DNA of 64,000 nucleotides. It comes from Rhizobium cauense (GTDB lineage Bacteria; Pseudomonadota; Alphaproteobacteria; Rhizobiales; Rhizobiaceae). A program made the position numbers and the translations under genes. Below are positions 45,410 through 54,093 of this stretch, one piece after another; position 1 is the first letter of the stretch; every line of letters starts with the position of its first letter. Under the pieces are notes generated by a model that worked only from the letters and a program-made list of their open reading frames with translations, had not been told where the DNA came from and searched no databases. Location of the stretch: NCBI RefSeq assembly GCF_019511525.1, contig NZ_JAEUAT010000001.1:310001-374000 (forward strand). The letters are read 5' to 3'.

Positions 45410-46690
45410 ATGAAACTCAACAGGAATTTCTGCGCAGCTGTGGCGCTGGCGGTGGCCCCAACCGCTTTGTTCGCCATTCCCGCCTACGCGGCACCGGACG
45501 CTGCAGCAGTCGTCAAGCACTATGCCGAAGTTGCGCATGCCAAGTACGAAGATTCGCTGACGACGGCGAAAGCCCTCGACGCTGCGATCGACGCCCTGCT
45601 CAAGAGCCCGACGGACAAGACACTGAAGGCAGCACGCGCAGCCTGGATCAAGGCCCGCGCGCCGTACCAGCAGACGGAAGTCTACCGTTTCGGCAACCCG
45701 ATCGTTGACGACTGGGAAGGCAAGGTGAATGCCTGGCCACTCGATGAAGGCCTGATCGATTACGTCGATCCGTCCTACGGCACCGAAAGTGACGAGAACT
45801 CGCTCTACGTCGCCAATGTCATCGCCAACAAGACCATCAAGATCGACGGCAAGGATGTCGATGCGTCGAAGCTGACGCCTGAATTCCTGTCGGGCACTCT
45901 GCAGGAAGCAGGCGGCGTCGAAGCCAACGTCGCAACGGGCTACCACGCGATCGAATTCCTGCTCTGGGGCCAAGACCTCAACGGCACAGGACCTGGCGCG
46001 GGCAATCGCCCGGCCACCGACTACGACCTGAAGAACTGCACGCATGGCAATTGCGATCGCCGCGCCGAATATCTGAAATCCGCCTCGACGCTGCTCGTTT
46101 CCGATCTTCAGGAAATGACCAACAACTGGGCGCCTGATGGCGAAGCCACCAAGCATGTCGAAGCGGATCCGAAGGCTGGCCTCGTGGCCATCCTCACCGG
46201 CATGGGCTCGCTCTCCTACGGCGAACTGGCCGGCGAGCGCATGAAACTCGGCCTGCTGCTGCACGATCCGGAAGAAGAGCACGATTGCTTCTCCGACAAT
46301 ACCTACAACTCGCACTTCAACGACGCGATCGGTATCGCCTCCGCCTACACGGGCGATTATACCCGCGTTGACGGTACGAAGATGAAGGGTCCGTCGCTGC
46401 ACGATCTCGTTGCCGCCAAGGACAAGAAGCTTGACGAGGAAATGCAGGCCAAGCTCAAGAAGACGCTCAACGCCATGCAGATCATGGCCAAGCGCGGTCA
46501 GAACGTCGAGAAGTACGACCAGATGATCGCCGAGGGCAACAAGAAGGGCAACGCTGTCGTTCAGGCTGCCATCGACGGTCTCATCGACCAGACCAAATCG
46601 GTGCAGCGCGTTATTGCCGCATTCGATCTCGGCACGGTGAAGCTTGAAGGTTCAGACAGCCTGGATAATCCTAGCGCCGTCTTCCAATAA
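45410..46690 (+). CDS. Imelysin-family periplasmic protein (IrpA-like)
   Basis: The 426-residue protein has a signal peptide (CAAVALAVAPTALFAIPAYA) and the imelysin/peptidase M75 fold. The family motif GxHxxE is present as GYHAIE at residues 177-182 (His179, Glu182). Related proteins (IrpA, EfeO, ICMP) bind iron in the periplasm and are made under iron limitation. AGGAGAGG precedes the ATG. It leads a cluster with a di-heme cytochrome, a second imelysin-like protein and a DUF1513 protein, all exported. Confidence 0.92.
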   Translation: MKLNRNFCAAVALAVAPTALFAIPAYAAPDAAAVVKHYAEVAHAKYEDSLTTAKALDAAIDALLKSPTDKTLKAARAAWIKARAPYQQTEVYRFGNPIVDDWEGKVNAWPLDEGLIDYVDPSYGTESDENSLYVANVIANKTIKIDGKDVDASKLTPEFLSGTLQEAGGVEANVATGYHAIEFLLWGQDLNGTGPGAGNRPATDYDLKNCTHGNCDRRAEYLKSASTLLVSDLQEMTNNWAPDGEATKHVEADPKAGLVAILTGMGSLSYGELAGERMKLGLLLHDPEEEHDCFSDNTYNSHFNDAIGIASAYTGDYTRVDGTKMKGPSLHDLVAAKDKKLDEEMQAKLKKTLNAMQIMAKRGQNVEKYDQMIAEGNKKGNAVVQAAIDGLIDQTKSVQRVIAAFDLGTVKLEGSDSLDNPSAVFQ

Positions 46691-46737
46691 GTGAAAAGGC
46701 GGGCCGCTTCGCTTCCGAGGCGGCCCGAATTTCGAAA

Positions 46738-48276
46738 ATGCTGCCTATTCCGGCTCGCGGCCTATCCAGTTGCCTCATACTCTGCGCCGCGTTCGCCGTC
46801 GTTTCCGTCGCCGCCGCTTCGGATCTCGATCTCTCCACAAGGCGTACCGACCTCTCTGCTGCCGACCAGAAGCGCGTCACGGACGTTACGCGACCGACGA
46901 CCGACTTTTCCAAAGCCGAGCAGTATGAAGCGATGCAGGCAGGTGCCGCGACCTCGATCGATCCGGTCACGGAAGACTCGTTCTCGCACATCTCCGCCAA
47001 CATACCCTTCGAGGAAGAACAGAACTTCCGGCTCGGCAACGCGCTGTTCAAGAAGCTATGGGTGTCCGCGCCCTCTTCCACCCAGGCATCCGACGGTCTT
47101 GGGCCGCTTTTCAATGCCCGCTCGTGCATGAGTTGCCATGTCAACGATGGCCGCGGCAAGCCGCCGGAAGGCGGCGCCAGCGCAACGTCGATGTTCCTGC
47201 GCCTGGCACGCCCAGCACAGACGCCCGAAGAAAAGGACGCGGTCGCACAAGCCCGGGCAGTCAACTTTCCGGATCCGGTCTACGGACACCAGCTGCAGGA
47301 TCTTGCCGTTCCCGGCCTTTCGGCCGAGGGCAAGATGGCCATACGCTACACCGAGGAGGCTGTAACGCTCGGGGACGGCGAAGTCGTCTCACTGCGCCGG
47401 CCGAGCTATGCTGTGGAGGACCTCGCGCAGGGGCCGCTCGATCCGGCAACGACAATTTCGCCGCGTGTCGCGCCCGCAATGATCGGTCTTGGGCTGATCG
47501 AGGCAATTCCCGAGGCGGATATCCTGGCCCACGCCGATCCGGACGATGCGAACGGCGACGGCATCCACGGCAAGGCGGCGATCGTGCGCGACCACCGCAC
47601 GGGCAATCTTGCGCTCGGTCGCTTCGGATGGAAGGCCCAGAATGCCACGGTGCGCGACCAGAGCGCGGACGCCTTCTCCAACGATATCGGCATTTCAACT
47701 CCGGATCGGCCGGATCCGCATGGTGACTGCACAGACGCCGAAGCCAAATGCCGTGACATGCCGACGGGCGTTCAGAAACGGCTGGGCAACGAGGAGGCAC
47801 CCGGCCCGATCCTCGATCTCGTTACCTTCTATTCCGCGAACCTCGCCGTGCCTGCCCGACGCAAGGCAAGCTTTCCGGAAACCTTGCGCGGCAAGAAGAT
47901 CTTCTACCAAAGCGGCTGCATATCCTGCCATGTGCCGAAGTTCGTCACGCGGCGCGACAGCGCCGACAAGGCCCAGTCCTTCCAGCTGATCTGGCCTTAT
48001 TCCGATTTCCTGCTGCACGACATGGGCGAAGGTCTTGCGGATGGACAACAAGTCGGGAGCGCCAACGGTCGTGAATGGCGCACTCCTCCACTATGGGGTA
48101 TAGGTCTCACCCAGACTGTCAGCGGGCACAGCTTTTTTCTCCATGACGGCCGTGCCAGAAATCTCACCGAAGCGATTCTCTGGCATGGCGGCGAGGCTCA
48201 GAAGGCGCGTGACGCTTTTGCATCCCTGCCCGGGGATGACCGGCAGGCACTGATTACATTCCTGGAGTCCCTTTGA
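46738..48276 (+). CDS. Di-heme c-type cytochrome, DHOR (DUF1111) family
   Basis: The 512-residue exported protein has two CxxCH heme sites, CMSCH at 130-134 and CISCH at 394-398, as in the di-heme oxidoreductase family. The N-terminal LSSCLILCAAFAVVSVAAAS is a signal peptide. Members are found beside imelysins and are suspected to handle electrons for iron uptake; the reaction has not been shown. It starts 47 bases after the first imelysin gene and its stop overlaps the start of the second. Confidence 0.9.
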   Translation: MLPIPARGLSSCLILCAAFAVVSVAAASDLDLSTRRTDLSAADQKRVTDVTRPTTDFSKAEQYEAMQAGAATSIDPVTEDSFSHISANIPFEEEQNFRLGNALFKKLWVSAPSSTQASDGLGPLFNARSCMSCHVNDGRGKPPEGGASATSMFLRLARPAQTPEEKDAVAQARAVNFPDPVYGHQLQDLAVPGLSAEGKMAIRYTEEAVTLGDGEVVSLRRPSYAVEDLAQGPLDPATTISPRVAPAMIGLGLIEAIPEADILAHADPDDANGDGIHGKAAIVRDHRTGNLALGRFGWKAQNATVRDQSADAFSNDIGISTPDRPDPHGDCTDAEAKCRDMPTGVQKRLGNEEAPGPILDLVTFYSANLAVPARRKASFPETLRGKKIFYQSGCISCHVPKFVTRRDSADKAQSFQLIWPYSDFLLHDMGEGLADGQQVGSANGREWRTPPLWGIGLTQTVSGHSFFLHDGRARNLTEAILWHGGEAQKARDAFASLPGDDRQALITFLESL

Positions 48277-49370
48277 TGCGCCTTTGGCAACCTCTTCTCC
48301 TCTCCCTGGCCCTTGCCTCCTCCGCTGTCGCCCAGACCGCAGCACCCCAAGCCGGCCTGAACGAGGAGGCCGTGTCCGCGGTCATGCAGCGAGCAGTCGA
48401 CGAGGTCATTCGTCCCGGATACCGCAATGCCCAGCAATCGGCGGCTCGCCTGACGACTGCGATGAAGGATCTCTGCGAAGACGCGACGCAGCAGAAGCTT
48501 GACAAGGCGAAATCGGCGTTCGACGACACAATCCGCTATTGGTCGGTCATCGAGATTGTCCAGACCGGGCCTGTCATCCAGGACAACCTCTTCGAGCACA
48601 TCCTGTTCTATCCCGATCGCAAGGGCGTCGGCCTCAAGCAGGTTCAGGCGCTGATCGCCAAGGCAGATCCAAAGGACACGACTGTTGATGCGATCGCCGG
48701 CAAGAGCGTGGCCTTGCAGGGGCTCACCGCACTTGAATACGTCCTTTACGGCACCGGCTCCGAAGACCTGACAACACAGAAAAACAGCTTCCGATGCCTC
48801 TATGGCGCAGCAGTTGCCGGCAACATCCAGCGCGAGGCCGGCGAGGTCGTCGCAGCCTGGGAGAAGCCCGACGGCGTGCAGGCGAGCTGGAAGCATCCCG
48901 GCCCGCAGAGCGAAGACTTCATGGACAACAAGGAGGCGGTGACCGCGCTGCTCGGCATTCTCGTTCACGGCGCCGAGACCGTCCGCGATCAGCGGCTCGA
49001 GCAGTTCTACAAGGGCAAGGACACCACGCCGCGCCCCCGCATGGCGATCTATTGGCGCTCCAAGAACACCTGGAAGTCGATGACGGCCAATCTCGAGGGA
49101 CTGCGTACGCTCTGGCAAAAGGCCGGCATGGCCGAACTTCTGCCTGCGGACAAGAAGCCCATCGCCGACGCAATCGATGCAAGTTTCAAGTCGCTGCTCG
49201 AAACCGTGCCGAAGCTCAACCCCGATATTGAGGTCGCGACAAACGCTGCCGAGAAAGCAAAGCTCGACGCCCTACTTGCCAGTTCGCGCGAGCTGATCAC
49301 CAGAATCAGCGACGACTACGGTTCGGCAATCGGCCTGTCGGCCGGCTTCTCTTTCTCTGACGGCGACTGA
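48276..49370 (+). CDS. Second imelysin-like periplasmic protein, motif changed
   Basis: The 364-residue protein has a signal peptide (PLLLSLALASSAVAQ) and the imelysin fold. The GxHxxE site of the first imelysin is replaced by GLTALE (residues 149-154), so the histidine ligand is lost while the glutamate stays. It overlaps the cytochrome gene by one base and is followed by the DUF1513 gene four bases later, so it is translationally coupled to both. It is likely a partner of the first imelysin with a different binding mode. Confidence 0.87.
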   Translation: MRLWQPLLLSLALASSAVAQTAAPQAGLNEEAVSAVMQRAVDEVIRPGYRNAQQSAARLTTAMKDLCEDATQQKLDKAKSAFDDTIRYWSVIEIVQTGPVIQDNLFEHILFYPDRKGVGLKQVQALIAKADPKDTTVDAIAGKSVALQGLTALEYVLYGTGSEDLTTQKNSFRCLYGAAVAGNIQREAGEVVAAWEKPDGVQASWKHPGPQSEDFMDNKEAVTALLGILVHGAETVRDQRLEQFYKGKDTTPRPRMAIYWRSKNTWKSMTANLEGLRTLWQKAGMAELLPADKKPIADAIDASFKSLLETVPKLNPDIEVATNAAEKAKLDALLASSRELITRISDDYGSAIGLSAGFSFSDGD

Positions 49371-49374
49371 ACCC

Positions 49375-50463
49375 ATGTGGAACAGCTCGGCGATCGACCG
49401 GCGCAGTTTCGTCAAGGCCGCCGGACTGACGTTCCTGGCGGCACTTCAGCCGCGGGCGCTGATGGCGCTTGAGCGGGCGGACGCCGTCTTTGCATCCGGC
49501 ATGCGAACGGCAGGCGGAAGCTATGCCATTGCCACGGTCTCGGAGCGCGGCGAGATCATCGATCAAATCGCCCTTCCGGCGCGCGCCCATGGCATGGCCT
49601 TCAGCCATATGACGGGCAAGACTGTCGCATTCGCCCGCCGTCCCGGCACCTATGCGATGATTATCGACGCCCGCGGCAAGAGCCAACCAATCGTGATCAC
49701 GGCTGTCGACGGTCGCCACTTCTATGGGCATGGCGCCTTTTCACCCGACGGCCGGATTCTTTACGCCAGCGAGAATGACTTCGACGCCAACCGGGGCATG
49801 ATCGGACTCTATGACGCGACAAACCGCTTCGAGCGGATCGGCGAGTTTGAAACATACGGCGTCGGGCCACACGATATGACGGTATCGGACGACGGGCGCA
49901 TGCTGATCGTTGCCAATGGCGGGATCGAGACGCATCCGGATTTCGGCCGCACAAAGCTCAACCTCGACAGCATGCAGCCGTCATTGACGCTCATAGACGC
50001 GGCAACGGGCGCACTTATCGAGAAGCACGCGTTACCTTCGCAGTGGGCGCAGCTCTCGACGCGGCATGTCGACATCGGTGACAGTGGCCGCATCTGGTTC
50101 GCCTGCCAGTACGAAGGGCACCGCAACGACCTGCCGCCCCTCGTCGGCTCGTTTGCGAAGGGCGAGGAACTCCGCTTCATCGACCTGCCGGAAGTGACCA
50201 CACGCCGGCTCGGAAACTATGTCGGCGCGATCGCAGTCAATCGAGCGGAAGGGCTGGTCGGTGTCACATCGCCCAAGGGCGGCGCTTCCGTGACGATCGA
50301 TACGAAGACCGGCCGAGTGCTCCGCGAGGACTTGGTGCCCGACGCGGCAGGCATCGCCGCCGCCAGGAGCGGTTTTGCGGTATCGTCCTATGACGGCGAG
50401 TTCCTCTCGACCCGGAGCGACGTTGCCTGGGATCAGCACATCGTGCGCATTGTGACCGTCTGA
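49375..50463 (+). CDS. DUF1513 exported beta-propeller protein
   Basis: The 362-residue protein begins with a twin-arginine-like signal (DRRSFVKAAGLTFLAAL, Arg9-Arg10), which suggests export in folded form. The rest has repeated beta-strand blocks such as HGAFSPDGRILYASENDF and HDMTVSDDGRMLIVANGG, consistent with a WD-like propeller. The family is seen with imelysin and DHOR genes. Role unknown; it is the last gene of the four-gene cluster. Confidence 0.87.
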   Translation: MWNSSAIDRRSFVKAAGLTFLAALQPRALMALERADAVFASGMRTAGGSYAIATVSERGEIIDQIALPARAHGMAFSHMTGKTVAFARRPGTYAMIIDARGKSQPIVITAVDGRHFYGHGAFSPDGRILYASENDFDANRGMIGLYDATNRFERIGEFETYGVGPHDMTVSDDGRMLIVANGGIETHPDFGRTKLNLDSMQPSLTLIDAATGALIEKHALPSQWAQLSTRHVDIGDSGRIWFACQYEGHRNDLPPLVGSFAKGEELRFIDLPEVTTRRLGNYVGAIAVNRAEGLVGVTSPKGGASVTIDTKTGRVLREDLVPDAAGIAAARSGFAVSSYDGEFLSTRSDVAWDQHIVRIVTV

Positions 50464-50506
50464 ATTGTGCGCAAAAGATCGCCTGCTATCTGGCTCAAGG
50501 ATGTAG

Positions 50507-50526
50507 TCCGCCCTATGTCAGGCGGA
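50507..50526 (+). promoter_or_regulatory. Hairpin reaching the tspO start codon
   Basis: TCCGCC (50507-50512) and GGCGGA (50521-50526) are exact reverse complements around eight bases. The second arm contains the only Shine-Dalgarno-like purines and the A of the tspO ATG, so folding would limit translation. Confidence 0.4.
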
Positions 50527-50978
50527 TGAGCAAAGCACTGACCTATGTCGTCTTCATCGCCATCGCGCTGGGTGGAGGCCTGGTCATCGGCTTCAACAAT
50601 CTGCCGGGGGAATGGTATCAATCTCTCGCCAAGCCACCGTTCAATCCGCCTGACTGGATCTTCGGGCCTGTCTGGTCCGTTCTCTACGTCCTGATCGGCA
50701 TTGCCGGGGCGCGGACGTGGCTGCGCGGGCACCTCTCCATCGGCATGCTCATATGGGCCTGGCAGATGGTGCTGAATTTTCTCTGGTCGCCATCCTTTTT
50801 CGGTTTAAGGATGCCGTGGGCTGCGCTCGTCGTCATCGTCCTGCTACTGGCGCTGATTTTTGCCTTCATCGCCAACCGCTGGAAATCGGACCGGATTTCC
50901 GCGCTGCTCTTCACGCCCTATGCCGCATGGGTAGGTTTCGCGACGCTGCTCAATTCATCGATCGTCTATTTGAACTAG
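50526..50978 (+). CDS. tspO: TspO/MBR-family tryptophan-rich sensory protein
   Basis: The 150-residue membrane protein has five hydrophobic segments and the family features GEWYQSLAKPPFNPPDWIFGPVW near residues 29-55 and a tryptophan-rich helix LIWAWQMVLNFLWSPSFF. TspO binds porphyrins; in Rhodobacter and S. meliloti it affects gene control under oxygen or nutrient stress. It follows the imelysin cluster by 62 bases. Confidence 0.93.
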   Translation: MSKALTYVVFIAIALGGGLVIGFNNLPGEWYQSLAKPPFNPPDWIFGPVWSVLYVLIGIAGARTWLRGHLSIGMLIWAWQMVLNFLWSPSFFGLRMPWAALVVIVLLLALIFAFIANRWKSDRISALLFTPYAAWVGFATLLNSSIVYLN

Positions 50979-51005
50979 CGACTTGCAGCCAGCCGCAACA
51001 TGGCA

Positions 51006-51581
51006 TCACCGATCCGCGAGAAACGCGAGCAATCGCCGCTCAAGAACGGCTGCCGCGGCTGGATCATAGACCGGCAGTGACCGGTCGGAAAAGATGTGTG
51101 CATCGCCGGGGTAGAGGAAAAGCCTGACGTCAGTCGACTCGCCGGCCAGCGCTTTCGCCGCCTCGATATCACCGTCACCAACGAAGAACGGGTCTGCATC
51201 CATGGCGTGGATCTGCGCAGGCAGGTCTTTCGGCCAGGCCGGACCGAATTCCGAGCGCGGCAAGCAGGCGTGAAGGAAGATCGCACCCCGCGCGCCGGGA
51301 CGTGTCTGCGCCAAATACTGTGCCGGGAGCACTCCCAGGGAAAGACCTGCGTAGACGAGACCGGCCCCAAGGCCGTCCACGGCACGGGCTCCCCGTTGGA
51401 TGACCTCGCCGAACCCGATCTCCTGAGCATAGCGCACACCCTGATCCAGGGTTTCGAAGGTTCGGCCGGCGAACAGGTCAGGCGTATGAACGACATGGCC
51501 TGCGGCCCGCAGATCGTCTGCAAGAGCGACCACGCCTTGCGTCAATCCGAGCGCGTGGTGAAACAGCACAATCTCTGCCAT
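51006..51581 (-). CDS. Dienelactone hydrolase-family protein
   Basis: The 191-residue alpha/beta hydrolase has the nucleophile elbow YAGLSLGV (Ser rather than the Cys of true dienelactone hydrolase) and the late histidine in YPGDAHIF. The start region IVLFHHALGLTQGV is typical. It is probably an esterase of unknown substrate; no aromatic degradation genes are near. It is convergent with tspO. Confidence 0.85.
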   Translation of the reverse strand: MAEIVLFHHALGLTQGVVALADDLRAAGHVVHTPDLFAGRTFETLDQGVRYAQEIGFGEVIQRGARAVDGLGAGLVYAGLSLGVLPAQYLAQTRPGARGAIFLHACLPRSEFGPAWPKDLPAQIHAMDADPFFVGDGDIEAAKALAGESTDVRLFLYPGDAHIFSDRSLPVYDPAAAAVLERRLLAFLADR

Positions 51582-51626
51582 GGCTGGACCTCCCGATCGT
51601 TTTGCGGCGAGGGAACCGACAGCGCC

Positions 51627-52691
51627 TCAGTCTGCTCTGGCGACCCACTCGTGCCAGTCGGCTTCGCTGCCGTGGAAGACATTCAGGTCGATCCGACCAT
51701 CGACGCCATGCGAGATGCCGGAACCTGAATACTGCCAGAACACCCACCGGCGTCCTGGATAGACCTTGGACGGGTGTGCGGCAACCGAGCGCAGCCAGAA
51801 GGGATAGTTGAGGAACGCGCCCTTGAGGTTGTCGCGGTAGAAATCCGGTGCCGTGTAGATGATCGGGCGCTGGCCGTAGTGCTTCTCCAGCTTGTCCATG
51901 AAGACCTGCATCTTCTCGCGGACCTTCTCGGGGGAAGGCCGGCGCTTGCAGCTCGATTCACCATTCCATTCGACGTCGATGACCGGCGGCAGGGCCCCGG
52001 CTTCCCGGGGGACGTTGCGAATGAACCAGTCGGCCTGCTCGCCTGCCGTGCGGCACCAGTAGAAGAAGTGATAGGCGCCACGCTTCATTCCGGCCTGCTT
52101 GGCGTCGCGCCAGTTCTTCCGGAACATCGGGTCGAGATGGTCGCCACCGTCGGTCGACTTGATGTAGACGAAGTTCGCGCCTTGTGTTCTCAATTTCTGC
52201 CAGTCGATATCGCCCTGCCAGCGCGAAACGTCGACGCCATGAACGGCGAGCTTTCTGGGCGACGAGGATCCGAAATTGATCGGTTTGACGTCGCTGAAGC
52301 GATGGCTGTAGATCCGCGAGCGTGTGCGGGGCGCCCTGTCGACGTCTGGTGCCGCAGGTGTCAACACCGCCGGGCTCACCATCGCAACGGGCCTTTCCGA
52401 CGGCATGGGTGGCGCTGCCGCCACGCCTGCTTGCGGCGTGAAGGCTTGCGGCTGCGGCACCGGACCCGCCCAAGCAAGTTCCTCCTGGTGCGGCGCGGCT
52501 TCGGGTGCGGCCTCGACCACATTCGCTGACGGCACCGGCGTTGCCGGTACCGGCGCGCTTGGGCGCGTCACGGAGCTTGTCGTTTCACGGGAAGGTAGGC
52601 CAGCGACGAGGCTGTCCGGCCCCAAACTGGATGTGCAGCCCGACAAAGCGAAGCAAGCAAGGAAGATAGCTGGCGCAGCCGATAAACGCAT
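51627..52691 (-). CDS. GH25 lysozyme-type muramidase lipoprotein
   Basis: The 354-residue protein has a lipobox (LSGC, Cys19) after a short signal, then a Ala/Pro-rich low-complexity linker to about residue 135, and a C-terminal GH25 domain. Catalytic features are VHGVDVSRWQGDIDW and VIDVEWNGES, with the Asp/Glu pair, and the fold continues to FWQYSGSGI. It should cleave peptidoglycan glycans from an outer-membrane or periplasmic position. Start 52691 is taken because the lipoprotein signal begins there; the frame is open to 52748. Confidence 0.87.
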   Translation of the reverse strand: MRLSAAPAIFLACFALSGCTSSLGPDSLVAGLPSRETTSSVTRPSAPVPATPVPSANVVEAAPEAAPHQEELAWAGPVPQPQAFTPQAGVAAAPPMPSERPVAMVSPAVLTPAAPDVDRAPRTRSRIYSHRFSDVKPINFGSSSPRKLAVHGVDVSRWQGDIDWQKLRTQGANFVYIKSTDGGDHLDPMFRKNWRDAKQAGMKRGAYHFFYWCRTAGEQADWFIRNVPREAGALPPVIDVEWNGESSCKRRPSPEKVREKMQVFMDKLEKHYGQRPIIYTAPDFYRDNLKGAFLNYPFWLRSVAAHPSKVYPGRRWVFWQYSGSGISHGVDGRIDLNVFHGSEADWHEWVARAD

Positions 52692-52915
52692 AAGAACCCG
52701 CACGCAAAACAAATGTCGACAGCAGATTCGCTGCCACCAGGGACCCATTGAAAAGCAATGGCTAACGTAGAATTACCAAAAAAGACTGAATCCAATCTTT
52801 ACGCCCGGCGTGGCACGGGATGTCGAAGTGCAGGGTGAGCCACCCCATTTCGGGGGACCCGCTTGTCTGACGCGGCGCAGCATGCCACTTTCGCGCTTGC
52901 AAGAAAGGCACAACG

Positions 52916-53365
52916 ATGACTGACACCGACAGCGGCGATTTCCACGAGCGAATCCGCCAGAACTTTGCCCGCCAGGCGGCATTGCACACACTCGGGGCGG
53001 AATTGACCCGCATCGAACGAGCCATGGTCGAGCTCGAGCTGCCTTTCGACGTCAAACTTACGCAGCAGCACGGCATCCTGCATGCCGGCGTGATCTCCGC
53101 TGTGCTCGACTCCGCCTGCGGCTTTGCCGCCTACAGCGTCATCGACGCGGAGGCATCAATTCTGACGATCGAATTCAAGGTCAACCTGATGTCGCCGGGC
53201 CGCGGCGATCGCTTCCTGTTTCGGGGCGAGATCACCAAGCCGGGCTCGAACATCATCGTTGCAGACGGGCGCGGCTACGCGATCGGCGACGGGGGCGCGA
53301 AATTGATCGCTTCCATGACGAGCACCATGATGATCATCCGTGGCAGAGAGGGCATTTCGGGATGA
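52916..53365 (+). CDS. PaaI-family thioesterase
   Basis: The 149-residue hotdog-fold protein has the active-site region QQHGILHAGVISAVLDSACGFAA and IEFKVNLMSPGRG. It hydrolyses acyl-CoA thioesters; the acyl group is unknown. Its stop overlaps the start of the nucleosidase gene by four bases (ATGA), so the two are coupled. Confidence 0.9.
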   Translation: MTDTDSGDFHERIRQNFARQAALHTLGAELTRIERAMVELELPFDVKLTQQHGILHAGVISAVLDSACGFAAYSVIDAEASILTIEFKVNLMSPGRGDRFLFRGEITKPGSNIIVADGRGYAIGDGGAKLIASMTSTMMIIRGREGISG

Positions 53366-54000
53366 AGTTCGAGTTGAAGTCGGTCGCCGGCAAATCCATT
53401 CTCTTCGTAATGGCGGCGGAGGCCGAATACGGCCCGTTCCTGCGCTCTCGTTTCGAACCGCTGATGACGGGTGTCGGTCCGGTCGAGGCAGCCATCGTCC
53501 TCACACGAGCCCTGGCGCAGTTGCAGCAGACCGACGAGTTGCCTGATCTCGTCGTCTCGCTCGGCTCGGCGGGCTCGGCAAAACTCGAACAGACCGAGGT
53601 CTATCAGGCCACATCGGTCTCCTATCGCGACATGGACGCATCGCCGCTCGGCTTCGAGAAGGGGCGCACACCGTTTCTCGACCTGCCCGCCGTCGTCGAT
53701 CTGCCGCTCAGGATCCCCGGCGTCCCGGAAGCGAGCCTGTCGACCGGTGGCAACGTCGTGTCCGGGCAGGCCTATAACGGTATTGCCGCTGACATGGTCG
53801 ATATGGAGACCTTCGCGATCCTGCGCGCCTGCCAGGCCTACGACCTGCCGCTGATCGGCCTGCGCGGGATTTCCGACGGCGTTGAAGAGTTGCAGCACAT
53901 CTCCGGCTGGACAGAATACCTGCATGTCATAGACCGCAAGCTTTCCTATGCCGTCGACAGCCTGTTTACGGCGTTGGAAGACGGCGTATTCTGGTTCTAA
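53362..54000 (+). CDS. 5'-Methylthioadenosine/S-adenosylhomocysteine nucleosidase-like protein
   Basis: The 212-residue phosphorylase-superfamily protein shows SLGSAGSAKL, then ADMVDMETFAILRAC (the substrate glutamate region) and LRGISDGVEEL with the catalytic Asp. It should cleave MTA or S-adenosylhomocysteine to adenine and a thio-sugar. It is coupled to the upstream thioesterase and is 93 bases before guaA. Confidence 0.85.
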   Translation: MKFELKSVAGKSILFVMAAEAEYGPFLRSRFEPLMTGVGPVEAAIVLTRALAQLQQTDELPDLVVSLGSAGSAKLEQTEVYQATSVSYRDMDASPLGFEKGRTPFLDLPAVVDLPLRIPGVPEASLSTGGNVVSGQAYNGIAADMVDMETFAILRACQAYDLPLIGLRGISDGVEELQHISGWTEYLHVIDRKLSYAVDSLFTALEDGVFWF

Positions 54001-54093
54001 CCCCTGCGGGATAGGGACAATCAGCACAATAAAATCCTCGGCCAGAGGATTTCGCGCATTGCAAGACCGGGTGCTTTTCATTAAAGGCTCGCC

